Below are positions 60,701 to 64,000 of a stretch of DNA of 64,000 nt, one piece after another. A program made the translations under genes and the position numbers. How positions within the stretch are numbered: the first letter of the stretch is position 1; each line of letters opens with the position of its first letter. The notes beneath the pieces are model-generated. The model did not search any database. It was not told the DNA's origin and saw nothing but the letters and a program-made list of their open reading frames with translations. Location of the stretch: positions 1 to 64,000 of the forward strand of contig JADHZB010001756.1 in the NCBI GenBank assembly GCA_015657535.1, in the 5' to 3' direction. This DNA comes from Nephromyces sp. MM_2019 (lineage: Eukaryota; Apicomplexa; Aconoidasida; Nephromycida).

Positions 60701-63700
60701 CTGTGTGGAATAATGCTGTTACTCATTCTATTACGGGTCTCAGCTTTTGCAAAAACTGAAAAAAAAGTGGCAATACTCTTTGTGTGGCTAAAGGAAAAAA
60801 TGCTGCAAATATGATTGCAGAGGTAGTTCTGAGATGGAGCTTTTGTGGGTAAACGATTGACACCAGGTTGATTCGCTAGCCACACGACTCTCAAAAAGCA
60901 ATGTACATTCCTATTCACTCTAAAGCTGCCATGGAAATATAAATATTCAGCTACTTCACCCGTATCAACCATTGGAGGTGGTCCGAATATAGCTAGTTTA
61001 CCGTGATTACTGTGCAGTTCCCCCAAGTTCCAGTCCGCCAATTGCCTTTATTAATTTTTATGCCTAATTTTTTCTATTCAGGGAAAAGTTTCTGGCAACC
61101 AAGATGAAGAGGCTAAACGAGTGGCAAAAGTTTGCCAGTCTGTTTCGTCCAGAGGGGAAACTTCCATTGATGATAAATACATTAGAAAATCGAATAGTAA
61201 ACGCTCTAAAGATAAGAGTTAAGAACATTCATTGTATCATAGTGGACGACAATATACACTCCCTTCCTTTTTCTTTTGAGGTAGGTACGCGGCAACACGA
61301 AAAAATATAAAGTTATTGACACTTAGAGCAAGCTTTTGAAGGGCTTGTTTAAGCAGATATGAACGCACGCATTTTTTTCTTCTTGAGATATTTCAGTTAA
61401 GTACAACGCTCGCTTACATTTCTTGTAAAAAAGTGCAATTAAGCTTGCCTATGCAACCATAAGAAAAGTTTCCAGGGTTCAGCAAGTTTATCAATGATAG
61501 GTGTAGATTTTTTAGCTTTAGCAGCTTCAAATAAAACAGGGAAGCATGGAAAGAAATTCCAAAGCATCTGGGTGGATATAGATGTTAGAGAAATTAAGTT
61601 TTTACGCAGCTTCGTATAATATGGAAAAAGAATTTTTTCACCATATTCGAGGAATTTGCTGTAAGTTGAATCCAAGAACGCAATCATGAGGAAGCTTAAA
61701 AATGAAGTTCCACCTATATAAGCTTTTATATTCCGAATGCTATTGGCAAAAGCTCTACTAATAAATCCATGGCTTGATCGCTGTGTAGAGATGTAAAATT
61801 ACCCTTTTTGTAGCTTTCCTTAGCTTTACCTGCCAGAATGAATAGATTATCATAGTGCTCTTTTTATGATGCCTTCACAGCATTGTGAGGCGCACTTAAG
61901 TAGTTTCTTCTAGGAGCAGGACTTTTTCATTTGCAGCTTTGGCAGTATATGAGAAAAATCAAAAAAATGTTTTTCCACGAAAAGAGCCTCATGAGAGCGT
62001 CAAAGAAAACTTGGTATTTTTTCCGCTATCGCATAGGTAAAAGTTGACGAGCTTTTCATTAGTTCTCCCACTGTGAGTGATCCTAGGCTCAATAACACGG
62101 AGGTACTAGGGTTGGAAAAGAACATGCTCATGGCCCTATGGATAAGATTTTATGGATTTCACATATGGTTCGTTGAGTACGGAAGTCCTCAACTAGCCAG
62201 GCAAAATATGAAGGGAGAGAATACAATCATCAGTTCCGGCCTATCTTCAGAAGGTTGTGAAAAAAATCGATTTTATAAAATAAGAAATGGCATTTCGGAG
62301 CTTTTAAACTGCTTGTGTGTGTGCCCGTTTGTAAATGATGGAAGCAGCGACTGGTTTATCTCTTCTGTCTTTCAGCGTCTTTCTGCGTAATAACAATCAA
62401 TCACAACTGCTATAGTGAGAAGAGGATTAGAATAAAGAATCATAATTGAATTGCAAGAATTTATAAGTTTCCGCAGTTTCAGCTGTTCTTTGAGGGCAGT
62501 GTGTTTGACTAGTCAACAGCCGCATACGCACGGCACCGCCAAAGAAGGAAAATTTAGGTATCTTGAATCCATCTTCTTAGCTGCTCAAAATTGCAATTGA
62601 CTAGGATTTTTGATTTTGAGTCTTTAATTTGCTCATTTTAGGTAAAACTTGCAGCAAAGAGGGAAATTTGGAGGAAAGCTCTGCTTTTGATGAAGATGCA
62701 CTTTACGCTGACAACCCCCTAGGCGATGAAGAAGACGCTCAGAGTAAAGCAGAGAGCATCGAAAATGCCAGTGAAAAAAAAACGACTGAAATTCCCTCCC
62801 CTCTCTTCCAATCTCGGCCAGGGAAGAAACCATTATTGCAGGAAATCCCTAAAAAAAATTATTCCAACGTTCGAGATCGCCTAGAGACTCATAACCACGT
62901 TTTTAGGATAACTCCAAAGCTTGGCATACAATGTAAGTGAGAGAAGCACTGGCTTAATGCTTAATATTTCGACTTTAAGGTTACTAATACTTGAGCTTTT
63001 AGCCCGTAGTATTTGAAAGGGCATTTTTTGGTTTTTATATATAATAAAACATATTTGAAGTGATGAAATCTGATTGCTAGAAAAAAAGGTTTCGTATCTT
63101 CATAGGAAGTTTACCTTGAGTTTTGCATTTCATATATTTCAATAAATTCTGTATTGTTAAGTGAATATATAAAGCTATGTTACGCTGTGAGCATGAAAGC
63201 ATATCTCCTTGGAATGAAGGCGTTGCATATCATCATATAGGATTCAAGTTTTGTTTAGTGACTGCATCAAACTTTTTGACTTATTAAACGCACGCACGTG
63301 ATGTTTGCTTACTTCAAACCAACGCACACACTGAAGGTTGCGTAATTCATGATACACACAAATTTTCTTCCAAAGAGTGCATTTTTAGCTATATAGCTAC
63401 CATCAAGATTCTAGAGCTAGCACACACAAGTTTGCTCCAAAGAGTGCATTTTTAAACTACATAGCTACTATCAAAGGAATGATTAAAGACTAGGTATATG
63501 CTTCTTTGAATATAGAGAATCTATGATGCTTGAGAAGACACAGAAAAATTCACGAGATAAAATTTGCTTTTTTTTCTTCAATGAAAATGACTGAGAGATA
63601 TATTTTTATACTTGTATTTCGCTAAGCGTAAGCTATCGCATGAATTGAACGAGCTGTGAGCCTAAATCAAAGCGTAATTAGCACACAAATTGAAAACGAG

Positions 63701-64000
63701 TAGAAGTTGAAATATCTCTATTTGTTAAATTTTTTGACTTTTAAAAAACTATTAAGAAAGAATTTGGGTGATTTTGATTGCTTTCGTCAGAAGATCTTTG
63801 ATTTTTTGCTAGCTTGAAGATCAAAGGGAAATTTACTTTCATAGTAAGTACTCTTATTTTAGGATGGAATGCTTCCTATTTTGTTTAAGAAATTGCAAAT
63901 AGAGAAAAAACTGTTTTTTCCTATTTCACAGCCATCAAATATTTTGGTCTTCGAATTTTCAGTTCTTGTGTTCAAATCATGAAGCTGTAGCCAGTCGGCG
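57738..64000 (+). CDS. VPS13: H: VPS13-like (chorein-domain) lipid-transfer protein, 5' part
   Basis: Exons: 57738-57845, 59447-59664, 61082-61280, 62037 to about 62254 or 62330, 62642-62932; later exons lie beyond or near the edge. Phases agree for the first three junctions. The start MLNSLVFQVFKTFGKEFL matches the N-terminal chorein helix of VPS13. Exon 2 carries the conserved pattern N-L...IPF (LAEIPFLVDYSNIAKVRAKF, then SW where the family usually has IPW). Exon 3 has LKIRVKNIHCIIVDD, matching the family V.I.NIH.RYED element. Exon 5 is an acidic linker followed by NHVFRITPKLG. VPS13 proteins are bridge-like lipid channels at membrane contact sites and usually exceed 3,000 residues, so most of the gene is outside the window. 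The donor of exon 4 is ambiguous: GTTGTG after 62254, or GTGTGT near 62316. Family-level symbol only. Confidence 0.78.

Overview
This window looks nuclear, eukaryotic and alveolate, most likely apicomplexan or a close relative. The genome is AT-rich and the genes are cut into many short exons by GT-AG introns. A thrombospondin type 1 (TSR) domain sits on a membrane-anchored protein. One protein has a leader like those that target apicoplasts. TTTAGGG-type repeats, the telomere unit of many apicomplexans and plants, lie inside two introns. I cannot name a genus. The gene models below were built by hand from exon candidates, splice signals and reading phase; an intron was accepted when the phases on both sides agreed.

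Layout, left to right: (A) a partial minus-strand gene at the left edge (1-1235 at least) for an acidic, repeat-containing, cysteine-bearing protein; (B1) a plus-strand exon or gene at 7417-8202 with a plastid-like leader; (I) a small two-exon minus gene at 9112-9875; (B2) a plus gene of eight exons at 10190-17804 with a MATH/TRAF-like domain; (C) a ten-exon minus gene at 19625-25081 for a 350-residue TSR protein; (D) the 3' end of a minus gene at 27219-27796; (E) a minus gene for a major facilitator superfamily transporter (31878-41471, 13 exons plus an unresolved 5' exon); (F) a plus gene for RNA polymerase III subunit RPC8/Rpc25 (47392-52429); (G) a roughly 15-exon minus gene of unknown function (53132-56986); (H) the 5' part of a plus-strand VPS13-like lipid-transfer protein gene, from 57738 and running off the right edge.

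B2/C and F/G are convergent pairs. I/B2, E/F and G/H are divergent pairs. There is no operon-like grouping and no shared pathway. The set mixes housekeeping functions (Pol III transcription, lipid transfer, solute transport) with lineage-type secreted or membrane proteins. Introns of the large genes B2, E and F are strongly pyrimidine-rich on the sense strand, so strand composition alone predicts transcription direction there; C and G have more balanced composition, and G has mostly short introns. I found no CRISPR array, no convincing tRNA or rRNA and no intact transposon. The best candidates for new biology are the TSR protein C, the unknown protein G, the MATH-like protein B2, and intronic telomere-like tracts in sense orientation.
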